A stretch of 64,000 nt of DNA from an uncultured Hoeflea sp. (GTDB taxonomy: Bacteria; Pseudomonadota; Alphaproteobacteria; Rhizobiales; Rhizobiaceae): assembly GCF_947501405.1 (NCBI RefSeq), contig NZ_CANMVK010000001.1:558001-622000 (forward strand). The letters run 5' to 3'. Below the pieces are notes generated by a model. It did not search any database. It saw only the letters and a list, made by a program, of their open reading frames with translations, and was not told the DNA's origin. Of this stretch, positions 1 through 8,265 are shown piece by piece. The position numbers and the translations under genes are program-made. Every line of letters begins with the position of its first letter. Within the stretch, counting starts at the first letter, position 1.

Positions 1-1340
1 TGAAAACTCAATTCAACTATGACGGCGTTCCCGTGGAAGCACTTGAAGGCAGCATGCGTGACTTCCGGGTCCTGTCGGACACCGATCTGGTCAGCCGCTG
101 CGACGCGTTTTTCAACTGGCAAGAGACCCGCCGGCATTCCGGCACATGGCCGTTTTCGCGGTCAACCGAAACCGGTCCTGCAGCAAGCTGTGGCGTGCGC
201 GATGACCGTGGAAACCTGGTCAATGGCGTGAATTTCGCCTCGCAGGACTATCTGAGCCTTTCTTCGCACCCGGCCGTCGCAGACGCCGCCCGTGAGGCGA
301 TTGACGTATTCGGTGTGCATTCGGCCGGATCGCCGGCCTTGGTGGGCAATACCTCGACGTCGGTCGAGCTGGAGCGCCGCATCGCCGAATTTCTCAACAT
401 GAAGGAAGCGATCCTTTATCCCACCGGTTGGGCCGCGGGCTTCGGCGTTCTCAAGGGGCTGGTCCGCTCGCATGACTACATCGTCATGGACGCGCTGGCC
501 CATGCCTGCCTCCAGACCGGTGCGCAAGCCGCGACCCGCAATGTCTCGCTGTTCCGCCATCTCGACAATGAGCACTGCCGCGACCGTCTTGTCGCCATTC
601 GCAAGCGCGATCCCAAGGCCGGGATCATGATCGTCACCGAAGGTCTGTTCTCGATGGACAGCGATACGCCCGATATCGAAGGCCTGCAGGAACTGGCCCG
701 CGAGTTCGGCGCCACGCTAATGGTCGACGTGGCACATGACCTGGGCTGCCTGGGCGAGGATGGTACCGGCCATATCGGCATCCAGGACATGCTGGGCAAG
801 GTTGATCTGGTGATGGGCAGTTTCTCCAAGACCTTCGGTTCCAATGGCGGCTTCGTTGCCACCAACAGCCGTGCGGTTAAGGAATATCTGCGGTTTTACA
901 GCCCGTCCTGCACGTTTTCCAACTCATTGTCGCCGGTTCAGGTGGCCACCATCACCAAAGCGCTGGACATCGTCGAGTCCGATGAGGGCAAGCAACTGCG
1001 CCGGGCCTTGATGAACAACGTGGTCTCGCTTCGCGCCCAGATCCGTGCCCGTGGCATGGATGTCTATGGCGATCCGTCGGCCATTGTCGCGGTGAAAACC
1101 GGTGATGAGGCGCTGGCGCGGATGACCTCGCGGTCACTGCCGGAGCTGGGCTTGATCTCCAACCTGGTCGAGTATCCCGCCGTGGGCAAGGGCCAGGCGC
1201 GGTTCCGCCTGCAGGTGATGGCCGGGCACACCGCCCAGGAAATCACCGCTGCGGCTGACCGCATGGAAGCGGCCATGAAAGCAGGCCAGCAGGCGCTTGA
1301 AACGGTAACCGAACCGTTCGAGCAGCGTCTTGCGGGATAA
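1..1340 (+). CDS. Alpha-oxoamine synthase family PLP enzyme (5' end one base short)
   Basis: Fold-type I PLP enzyme of the KBL/BioF/serine-palmitoyltransferase family, which condenses an amino acid with an acyl-CoA and releases CO2. The frame is open from base 3. If the base before the window is A, the gene starts ATG-AAA and encodes about 446 residues; a GTG at 33 would skip a plausible N-terminus. The Schiff-base lysine sits in SFSKTFGSNGG (about residue 277). The cofactor-binding aspartate and histidine lie in VDVAHDLGCLGEDG, and the acyl-pocket region is VHSAGSPALVGNTST. The substrate is not shown by the sequence. CqsA/LqsA autoinducer synthases belong to this family, and the next two genes are a membrane histidine kinase and a c-di-GMP response regulator, which suggests a signal synthase. 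A sphingoid-base or BioF-like role remains possible. Confidence 0.8.
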   Translation, partial: KTQFNYDGVPVEALEGSMRDFRVLSDTDLVSRCDAFFNWQETRRHSGTWPFSRSTETGPAASCGVRDDRGNLVNGVNFASQDYLSLSSHPAVADAAREAIDVFGVHSAGSPALVGNTSTSVELERRIAEFLNMKEAILYPTGWAAGFGVLKGLVRSHDYIVMDALAHACLQTGAQAATRNVSLFRHLDNEHCRDRLVAIRKRDPKAGIMIVTEGLFSMDSDTPDIEGLQELAREFGATLMVDVAHDLGCLGEDGTGHIGIQDMLGKVDLVMGSFSKTFGSNGGFVATNSRAVKEYLRFYSPSCTFSNSLSPVQVATITKALDIVESDEGKQLRRALMNNVVSLRAQIRARGMDVYGDPSAIVAVKTGDEALARMTSRSLPELGLISNLVEYPAVGKGQARFRLQVMAGHTAQEITAAADRMEAAMKAGQQALETVTEPFEQRLAG

Positions 1341-1411
1341 TTGACGACATCGACGCCGGCGGGCCAACCGCCGGCGTCATTCATAACGCGAACCCGGCAC
1401 GGGGACTGCAC

Positions 1412-2857
1412 ATGCTAATGGACAACAAGATCATCAACTGGTTCATTCCGACCCGTTTTATCCACGGCAGGACCAACATTGAACTGGCGCGTGTGTTTGT
1501 CTTTACGCATCTTTTCGGTCCGGTGATCGCCCAGCCGATGGTGATCTATCTGTGGATGATCTCGCCCGAGGTCACCGCCCCGCTTGAAGTGATGATGATC
1601 GGCATCAACAGCTTCCTGCTGCTGCCCTTCGTGATGCGCTGGACCGGCAACATGACCCTTGCGGCGCTGTTGTCCTATCAGGGATTGGCGTCGATATCGC
1701 TGTTTGGCACGCTGTGTTATGGCGGTTTCAGCTCGCCGTTTCTGCCTTGGCTGATCGTCAGCCTGCTGTTGGGATTTTTCTATCTTTCGAAGAAGGCGCT
1801 GCTGGTGCTGGGGCTGTTTGCGGCCGATTTGGCGGTGTTCCTGATCGTCCTGGCCTGGAAAGGTCTTCCCAACACGGTTCCAATCGCAGATCTCAGGATC
1901 CTGGGCTGGCTGTCGATCGTCGCGGCCATGGTCTACATGTCGTGGATGGCGCTGTACTACGCGCGGATGATTGCGCTCAGAAGTGAGCTTCAAACCGAAG
2001 CCGAGCGCTTTCGCAACACGGAGCTTGAGCTCGAAAAAGCCCGCAATGTTGCTGAAAAGATCAGCGGTCAGCGCTCCATGTTTTTCGCCAAGATGAGCCA
2101 CGAGCTGCGCACGCCGCTCAATGTGATCATCGGCTACTCCGAGATTCTGCTTGAGGATTGCAACGAGAAGGACGGCATCCACCGTCAATGCGCCAAGGAT
2201 CTGTCGCGGATCAATTCGGCTGGCAAGCATCTTTTGTCGCTGGTGGCAGAGGTGCTGGATTCGGAAAAGATCGAAAAGGACGTCACCTCCGTCGAGACTT
2301 CCGAGTTTACGACTGGTGAGCTCTGCGACGATGTGGTCGCCAATGCCATGCCGCTGATTACCAAGAACGGCAACAAGCTGGTGCTGGATTGTCCGGTGCG
2401 TAACGAAGTGGTGCTGACGGACCGCACCAAAGTGCTGCAGATCCTGATCAACTTGCTCAGCAATGCGGGCAAGTTTACCAACAACGGCACTGTCACGCTG
2501 CATTTGAGCGTTGAGAAGGACACCGCCGACAGCCGGATCTATGCCTATGTGCGCGACACCGGTATTGGCATCGCACCGGCGGTGCTGCCGAAACTGTTCC
2601 AGGACTACATTCAGGCCGACGCTTCCATCTCCAACCGTTTTGGCGGCACCGGCATCGGTCTGGCAATCACTCGCAAGTTCAGTGTGCTGCTGGGCGGCGA
2701 AGTGCGGGTGACCAGCCGGCCGGGTGAGGGCTCCTGCTTTACGCTCGACATTCCGGCCCGGCTCACCACTGATGCGGTCCCATCCCAAATGCCCGGCACA
2801 CCCGCAACCGCAAGGCAAGGGCAGGTGTCTCAACCCGAAGCGGCAAAGGCTGCATGA
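1412..2857 (+). CDS. Six-helix membrane sensor histidine kinase
   Basis: Sensor kinase of 481 residues. Residues 25 to 195 hold about six hydrophobic segments with very short loops and no periplasmic sensor domain. A short coiled coil (about 195-225) follows, then HisKA with the phospho-acceptor H230 in SHELRTPLN, and HATPase_c with the N box (LINLLSNAGKFT), G1 (DTGIGI) and G2 (GGTGIGLAI). There is no C-terminal receiver, so the partner regulator should be separate; the next gene supplies a receiver domain. A GGGGA ribosome site lies seven bases before ATG 1412, and a second ATG follows at 1418. The polytopic sensor resembles the layout of CqsS/LqsS, which detect hydrophobic alpha-hydroxyketones within the membrane. 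The ligand assignment is inference from gene order. Confidence 0.87.
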   Translation: MLMDNKIINWFIPTRFIHGRTNIELARVFVFTHLFGPVIAQPMVIYLWMISPEVTAPLEVMMIGINSFLLLPFVMRWTGNMTLAALLSYQGLASISLFGTLCYGGFSSPFLPWLIVSLLLGFFYLSKKALLVLGLFAADLAVFLIVLAWKGLPNTVPIADLRILGWLSIVAAMVYMSWMALYYARMIALRSELQTEAERFRNTELELEKARNVAEKISGQRSMFFAKMSHELRTPLNVIIGYSEILLEDCNEKDGIHRQCAKDLSRINSAGKHLLSLVAEVLDSEKIEKDVTSVETSEFTTGELCDDVVANAMPLITKNGNKLVLDCPVRNEVVLTDRTKVLQILINLLSNAGKFTNNGTVTLHLSVEKDTADSRIYAYVRDTGIGIAPAVLPKLFQDYIQADASISNRFGGTGIGLAITRKFSVLLGGEVRVTSRPGEGSCFTLDIPARLTTDAVPSQMPGTPATARQGQVSQPEAAKAA

Positions 2858-2943
2858 CCTCGTGATAACAGTTTCGCAACGCTTACCCTGTAAAATCTAA
2901 GGTAACTCTGACTGATCCGCCTTGCGCGCCTGGAGTGAATGAA

Positions 2944-4806
2944 ATGACATATGCTACCAATCTAGCCGCCTTGGAACAGGAGGTTGATGCCGGGACAGGC
3001 ACGGCGCAGGCGCCTCAAGCCAACCCGCGCATTTTGGTCGTCGATGACGTTGCGGACAATCGCGATATCCTCACCCGGCGTCTTGTCCGGCGGGATTTCG
3101 ATGTCGATGAAGCGATTGGCGGCGAAGACGCTTTGGTCAAGATTGCGGAGAACCGCTATGATGTGGTGCTTCTCGATGTGATGATGCCGGATCTTAACGG
3201 CAACGAAGTGCTCAAGCGGGTGCGTGAGGTCCACGACAAGACCCAGCTTCCGGTCATCATGGTGACGGCGAAGAGCCAGAGCGAGGACGTGGTCGAGAGC
3301 ATCAATTTCGGCGCCAATGACTACATCACCAAACCGGTCGATTTCGCCGTGGCGCTGGCGCGCATCAACAATCAGGTCACGCTGAAACGCGAAGCCGAAC
3401 AGGAAGAGGCGCTCCGCAAGGATGTCGAGGAGCGCGCCGAAGAACTCAACGAGCAGGTCAAGGCGCAAAACGAAGCGCTGAGCGAGGAGGCCAGCAAGCG
3501 CCATGTTTCCGAAGAGAAGCTCCGCTTCATGGCCTATCACGATTCACTCACCGGTCTGCTGAACCGCCAGGGCTTCCGCGACACCTTGCAGGTGGCGCTG
3601 ACAGAGTTCGAAAGCGCGGAGACCGAGCCGGCGCTGATCTTTATCGATCTGAACAGTTTCAAGGCGGTCAATGACACCCATGGCCATGAGGTCGGCGACA
3701 ATCTGCTCGTCGAGGTCGCCAGCCGCCTAAGCGAGGTTTTCGGCCCCGATGTGCCGGTGGCGCGGCTTGGGGGCGATGAATTCGCAGCCGTTTACAAACA
3801 TGCCGATCAGCCGGCTTCGGCGATGAAGATGGCCAACATCATCGTTGAGAAAATGTCCGAGCCGTTCTTCATCGACCAGAAATCGCTGCGCATCGGCGCC
3901 AGTTGCGGTGTTGCCCGGGCGTCGGCTTTCAGCAATGATCTCAATGGTTTGATCAAAGCCGCCGATCTGGCCATGTACCACGCCAAGGGCAAGGGATCAG
4001 GCGGCGCGGCCTTGTTTGAATCGCGGATGCTCGAGGAGCAGGAAGACCGCCGCAAGCTCGAAACCGATCTGCGGCTGGCGTTGCAGCATTCCGAATTCGA
4101 TGTGTTTTACCAGCCGCTGGTGGACATGAAGACCCGCCAGGTGGTGTCGTTCGAGGCGCTTTTGCGGTGGCCGCACAAGACCCGCGGCATGATTTCGCCG
4201 GATATCTTCATTCCGCTGGCCGAAGAGATCGGACTGATCAATCAGCTCGGCGCCTGGGCGTTGCGCAAGGCCTGTGAAGAAGCAGCCAACTGGCCCGAGC
4301 ATATCGGTATTGCCGTCAATCTGTCGCCGATCCAGTTCAAAAGCTCAACGCTGCTGCCGACACTGGTCAATGCGCTGGCAGCTACCGGGCTTTCGCCCGA
4401 CCGGCTTGAGCTTGAAGTCACCGAATCCGCGCTGCTCGGCGCCGAAGCCAAGAACGTGAAGGTGCTCGAATCCATCCGCGAACTTGGCGTCAGGGTGTCG
4501 ATGGATGATTTTGGAACCGGCTACTCGTCTCTGGCGTATCTTCAGAATTTCGAATTCGACAAGATCAAGATCGACAAGCGCTTCATCCAGTGCCTGGAGA
4601 CCGACACCAGCAATTCCGCGATTGTCGACGCGATCATCAAGCTTGGAATCCAGATCGGCATCCGCACGACTGCCGAAGGCATCGAAACCGAGAGCCAGTA
4701 CAAATCCGTGGTTCTCAAGGGGTGTTCGGAAGGGCAGGGCTATTTGTTCAGCCGGCCGCTGACCGCCACCGATGCGCGCCTGGCAATTGAGACAGGATGC
4801 GCGTGA
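2944..4806 (+). CDS. Response regulator with GGDEF and EAL domains
   Basis: Cyclic-di-GMP turnover protein of 620 residues. It has a receiver domain (about 25-145; phospho-acceptor D78 in VVLLDVMMPD), a coiled coil (about 150-195), a GGDEF domain with an intact RLGGDEF motif (about 275), and an EAL domain starting at FEALLRW (about 404). The EAL catalytic set is complete (VNLSP, ELEVTES, DDFGTGYSS, KIDKRF, AEGIET, GQGYLFS), so phosphodiesterase activity is expected. The inhibitory RxxD site is absent before GGDEF. GGAG at 2932 is eight bases before ATG 2944, and the in-frame GTG at 2935 overlaps that site, so 2944 is preferred. It is probably the output partner of the upstream kinase, linking that pathway to c-di-GMP. 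Confidence 0.9.
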   Translation: MTYATNLAALEQEVDAGTGTAQAPQANPRILVVDDVADNRDILTRRLVRRDFDVDEAIGGEDALVKIAENRYDVVLLDVMMPDLNGNEVLKRVREVHDKTQLPVIMVTAKSQSEDVVESINFGANDYITKPVDFAVALARINNQVTLKREAEQEEALRKDVEERAEELNEQVKAQNEALSEEASKRHVSEEKLRFMAYHDSLTGLLNRQGFRDTLQVALTEFESAETEPALIFIDLNSFKAVNDTHGHEVGDNLLVEVASRLSEVFGPDVPVARLGGDEFAAVYKHADQPASAMKMANIIVEKMSEPFFIDQKSLRIGASCGVARASAFSNDLNGLIKAADLAMYHAKGKGSGGAALFESRMLEEQEDRRKLETDLRLALQHSEFDVFYQPLVDMKTRQVVSFEALLRWPHKTRGMISPDIFIPLAEEIGLINQLGAWALRKACEEAANWPEHIGIAVNLSPIQFKSSTLLPTLVNALAATGLSPDRLELEVTESALLGAEAKNVKVLESIRELGVRVSMDDFGTGYSSLAYLQNFEFDKIKIDKRFIQCLETDTSNSAIVDAIIKLGIQIGIRTTAEGIETESQYKSVVLKGCSEGQGYLFSRPLTATDARLAIETGCA

Positions 4807-5060
4807 TCCTGCCGATTTGATCCTGCGTCCCGGATGTCAGGCGATTGACCGGAGAGGTTTTGGTCGCCGTCCTTGCGTGAGCGATGTTCGGCATTCCGCC
4901 CGCGCGCATGCTCTTGCGCCCCGTTGACCACCGATTGCGCGCAGAGCTTTCGAAGATGCTCGACTTGCGCATGTGGCATTCACCAGAAAATCTTGTGAGC
5001 ACGTCTGATCGAAGCCGGTCTGTCGCTGATCATTCCCGGCCAATCAGAGCAAGCGGTGTC

Positions 5061-5765
5061 TCAATCGGTTGATTGGGGCGAAGCGTTCAGCGAATTGTCA
5101 CCCGACTGGGGCAGATGCAGTCGTAAGGATGCTTTCGCGCCGCGAATGTGATCGCCCGTCAATTTCGCGGCCAGATCCGCATCCCCTTTCTCACAGGCTT
5201 CCAGGATGCCCAGATGTTCGCAATTGGCGCGCTCCTTGCCGCCGCTCATCACAAGCTGTGCGCGCAGATACCGGTCGATCCGGTCCATCGCATTGTCAAA
5301 GACCGAGAGGTGGTAGGGAAGGCGGCTTGGACTGTACAGCGTCCAGTGAAAGCGGCGGTTGAGATCACCCCATTCCATCGGATTGCCGGAGCTGCGAAAC
5401 GCCTCCAGATGCTGACGGGCCTCCTGTAGGCTCTCTCTGGTCAGGTTCGGCACCGCGCGGCGGACCAATTCGCTCTCCAGCATTGCCCTGAACTCGAAAA
5501 TCTCGTCGGCCTCGCTGATGGAGAGGCTGGCCACCATGGCCCCCTTGTAGCGCACGGTTGTCACCAACCCCTGTTGTTCGAGCATCGCCAGCGCCTCGCG
5601 CACGGGGATCCGGCTGGTGTTGAACATGCGCGCAATCTCGTGCTGGCGCAGCGGTTCGCCGTCTTTGAGATCGCCCTCAACGATGGCCTTGCGAATGGCC
5701 TCGAAAACCAGCGTCGCGGCTGACGCTGCCTTCCCGATATCAACCGCCTGTAGTTTCAAATTCAT
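5061..5765 (-). CDS. GntR-family regulator, FCD (FadR) subfamily
   Basis: Transcription factor of 234 residues. An N-terminal winged helix (about 18-80; recognition region FNTSRIPVREALAMLEQQGL) is followed by an all-helical FCD ligand domain (about 90-215), where metal or ligand residues are expected around FRAMLESELVRR, DLNRRFHWTLY and CEHLGILEAC. Members sense small organic acids and usually repress a divergent catabolic gene. The divergent neighbour starting at 5900 is a DapA-superfamily enzyme, the likely target. HypR-type regulators of hydroxyproline catabolism have this build, but the effector cannot be read from sequence. An AAAGG lies just before ATG 5765. Confidence 0.88.
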   Translation of the reverse strand: MNLKLQAVDIGKAASAATLVFEAIRKAIVEGDLKDGEPLRQHEIARMFNTSRIPVREALAMLEQQGLVTTVRYKGAMVASLSISEADEIFEFRAMLESELVRRAVPNLTRESLQEARQHLEAFRSSGNPMEWGDLNRRFHWTLYSPSRLPYHLSVFDNAMDRIDRYLRAQLVMSGGKERANCEHLGILEACEKGDADLAAKLTGDHIRGAKASLRLHLPQSGDNSLNASPQSTD

Positions 5766-5836
5766 TCACCTTTGAGCTGTGGTCACCGTGCGGGAGGGAG
5801 CCGACGCGGACATCGATCGTATAAAGCATATTGCAA

Positions 5837-5848
5837 ATTGTATCCAAT
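5837..5848. promoter_or_regulatory. Candidate GntR operator in the divergent promoter
   Basis: ATTG-TATC-CAAT is a short perfect inverted repeat in an AT-rich segment between the gntR start and the DapA-like start. GntR/FCD proteins commonly bind short palindromes of this kind. Its length is modest, so chance occurrence is possible. Confidence 0.35.
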
Positions 5849-5899
5849 ATCCATAATGATTTCCGCACTCGCAAATTGCCGATAACCGGGGGAAATCAA

Positions 5900-6859
5900 A
5901 TGACGTCCACAATATTTGCCGGAACCATCCCAGCCCTGATGACGCCCTGCACGGCCGACCGGCGTCCCGATTTCGACGCGCTGGTTCGCAAGGGACAGGA
6001 GCTGGTCGGGCTGGGCATGTCGGCGGTCGTCTATTGCGGGTCAATGGGGGATTGGCCGCTGTTGACTGACGAGGAGCGGATGGAGGGCGTTGCCCGGCTG
6101 GTGGCAGCAGGTGTGCCCACGATTGTGGGAACTGGTGCTGTGAACACGGCGAAGGCCGTCGCGCATGCGGCCCATGCCCAAAAAGTGGGCGCCCGGGGCC
6201 TGATGGTGATCCCGCGGGTGTTGTCGCGCGGCCCGTCAGCGGCTGCTCAGCGCTCGCATTTTTCCGCTGTGCTCGCTGCGGCTCCTGATTTGGAGGCGGT
6301 GATCTACAACAGCCCCTATTACGGTTTCGCCACCCGGGCCGATCTGTTCTTTGATCTGCGTGCCGCGCATCCCAATCTGGTTGGTTTCAAGGAGTTCGGC
6401 GGCGCGGACGATCTGCGTTATGCGGCGGAGAACATCACCAGCCGCGACGACCAGGTCACGCTGATGATCGGCGTTGATACGACCGTATTTCATGGCTTTG
6501 TCAATTGCGGGGCGGAAGGCGCGATCACCGGAATCGGCAACGCTTTGCCGCGGGAAGTTCTGCACCTTGTCGATCTTTGCCAAAAGGCCGCCGCAGGCAA
6601 CGCCGAAGCCTGGGTCCAGGCACAACAACTGGATGCCGCGCTTGGCGTTCTGTCGTCGTTCGATGAAGGGCCGGATCTGGTGCTTTACTACAAGCACCTG
6701 ATGGTGCTGAACGGTGATGCGGAATACGCGCTTCACTTCTATGAGACCGACGCCCTGAGCGACAGCCAGCGCAACTATGTCGAAAGCCAGTACCGGCTCT
6801 TCAAAACCTGGTATGCGGGGTGGAGCGAACGTCCCGACGTCAAGACACTCTCGGTCTGA
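5900..6859 (+). CDS. DapA-superfamily aldolase/lyase (not DapA itself)
   Basis: A 319-residue (beta/alpha)8 enzyme of the dihydrodipicolinate synthase / N-acetylneuraminate lyase superfamily. The Schiff-base lysine is in LVGFKEFG and the catalytic tyrosine in VIYNSPYYG. A second, canonical dapA lies at 37386, so this copy is probably catabolic. Pairing with a GntR/FCD regulator recalls hydroxyproline loci, where a family member deaminates pyrroline-4-hydroxy-2-carboxylate; keto-deoxy-sugar-acid aldolases are an alternative. GGGGGAAA lies about six bases before ATG 5900. An in-frame upstream start at 5831 would run through the operator region and lacks a ribosome site. No transporter or dehydrogenase of such a pathway is next to it. 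Confidence 0.85.
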   Translation: MTSTIFAGTIPALMTPCTADRRPDFDALVRKGQELVGLGMSAVVYCGSMGDWPLLTDEERMEGVARLVAAGVPTIVGTGAVNTAKAVAHAAHAQKVGARGLMVIPRVLSRGPSAAAQRSHFSAVLAAAPDLEAVIYNSPYYGFATRADLFFDLRAAHPNLVGFKEFGGADDLRYAAENITSRDDQVTLMIGVDTTVFHGFVNCGAEGAITGIGNALPREVLHLVDLCQKAAAGNAEAWVQAQQLDAALGVLSSFDEGPDLVLYYKHLMVLNGDAEYALHFYETDALSDSQRNYVESQYRLFKTWYAGWSERPDVKTLSV

Positions 6860-7410
6860 GCGACTGGAAACGGGCTGCCGCAAGCTGATTTGCGGTTGCG
6901 CTTTCCGGCGACATCCCCGTGGAACTCACACCGATGATGTCCGCACTGGCTGAGCAGAAATGCGGCAAGTCGCTTGACCGGTATCCCGCGATGCGCCTGA
7001 TACGACGGCTGTCTGCACGGATAGATCGATTTCAAGGCTTAAGGGCGTGGCACAGCATTCCGTGAGGCTAAGGCCGGGTAGGGAACCGACCGTACTAAAC
7101 ACTCAATAGAACGAACTATAGCGACAAATGCGTTTCGAAACTGAGAGGGCTAAGTCTGGCCTCGAAGCCGCCGGACCTTCAGGTTGGCGGGCGGTAAGGT
7201 GCAAAAACAAATGGCGGAGACGAAGTCCGCGATTTTTCCATTTCATCGTATCTTGACTGGTTTCATCAAAGTTTGTATTGACGACTAATATCAATGGCTT
7301 ACCTATTTCCTACTTCTCAAAACGACTCATACGGCCTCATCCCATCACGTATCAAATGCGGGACCGCGAGCTGATATGATTCGCTGAGATACTGATCTTC
7401 CCGAACAGAT
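6860..7410. other. Gene-free stretch
   Basis: About 550 bases between the convergent ends of the DapA-like and TetR genes. I see no open frame with a plausible start, ribosome site and codon pattern. A weak GCGGA...TCCGC hairpin followed by T5 near 7212-7240 could stop plus-strand transcription, but the stem is only five pairs. Confidence 0.4.
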
Positions 7411-8079
7411 TTAGGCAGTGGGGTCTTGCTGCCGGTATGCCAGTAGGCCCCCGAGCACCAGCTCCAGGTGATCATCGACCAGCTTTTCGATGTCCAACTC
7501 TTCCAGGTCCGCAAAAAGGATTTTCCAAACAGCGGTGTAGATATGTGCTCCCACGAGAACGAGCGGGTCGATGTCCTTGATGTTTTGCCGAAATTCTCCG
7601 GTTTCCACGCCATAGTCCAAGGTGGCTTTGATGTGTTCAATGCCGCTTTGAACCACATTGTCATAATACAGCTTTATGATCCGTCGATGTTGTGAGCTAC
7701 CCGAAACCATGTGGCGCAGCAACGACGCCATTTCATTGGACGCCATGCGACGTGCAGCAATGCGCATTTGCCGCGCCAGGAGGTCCGTTGCTGAACCCGT
7801 CTTCGACTGGGCAACTTCGCCCATTTTTTGGAGAGTGGGCATGATCTCTGTCAGGATCACCGCTTCCAAAAGCTCAATCTTGGTATCGAAATAAAGATAG
7901 AGCGTGCCCTTCGCCACTTCCGCTTCGCGCGCGATATCTGTCATCTTTGCCGCCTCGAAGCCGTCGCGATCAAAGATCTTGAGCGCAGCCTGTACGATAT
8001 CGTCCCGGCGTCTCTTTTGTGATCGTGAGAGCGTCTCGGTCTCAGGCCGCGGCAGTTTCAATTTGTAGCTCCTGATCAT
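7411..8079 (-). CDS. TetR-family repressor of the adjacent RND operon
   Basis: Regulator of 222 residues. An N-terminal three-helix DNA-binding domain (recognition region MTDIAREAEVAKGTLYLYF, about residues 40-60) is followed by a helical ligand-binding domain. The start is placed at ATG 8079. An upstream in-frame ATG at 8157 would add 26 residues encoded by bases overlapping operator-like palindromes, which is unlikely. It is divergent from the membrane-fusion/RND operon beginning at 8266, and three matching operators sit between them. The family norm is repression of the efflux operon and of itself, relieved by an efflux substrate; the substrate is unknown. Confidence 0.88.
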   Translation of the reverse strand: MIRSYKLKLPRPETETLSRSQKRRRDDIVQAALKIFDRDGFEAAKMTDIAREAEVAKGTLYLYFDTKIELLEAVILTEIMPTLQKMGEVAQSKTGSATDLLARQMRIAARRMASNEMASLLRHMVSGSSQHRRIIKLYYDNVVQSGIEHIKATLDYGVETGEFRQNIKDIDPLVLVGAHIYTAVWKILFADLEELDIEKLVDDHLELVLGGLLAYRQQDPTA

Positions 8080-8142
8080 CGTTGAGGGTGGGAGAAACCA
8101 GATGCCTCCAGCCACGTCAATCGCACAAGACTTGACAGCTAA

Positions 8143-8196
8143 TGACCAGTAGGTCAAACAATGACCTTTGGGTCATTAAATGACTCATGGGTCATT
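8143..8196. promoter_or_regulatory. Three phased TGACC/GGTCA operators
   Basis: Three palindromes of one type lie in a row: TGACC-AGTA-GGTCA (8143-8156), AATGACCTTTGGGTCATT (8160-8177) and AATGACTCATGGGTCATT (8179-8196). Their centres are 19 bases apart each time, close to two DNA turns, so bound dimers would face roughly the same side. They lie between divergent tetR (start 8079) and the RND operon (start 8266) and are the obvious TetR binding sites. The middle site is the most symmetrical (7-4-7). Confidence 0.8.
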
Positions 8197-8265
8197 TGCG
8201 TGAACTGATCGAGGGTACCGATCACTCGTCAATGGCCGCCGCATACGAAATAGAGACGGCTGATC

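Noticed and set aside
1415-2833. Open frame of 472 codons antisense to the histidine kinase
   Set aside because: His/Gln-rich shadow; the plus strand has complete kinase motifs.
8132-8160. TTGACA at 8132 as a -35 box for the RND operon
   Set aside because: No fitting -10 box 16-18 bases downstream, and the region is filled by operators; the promoter could not be placed.
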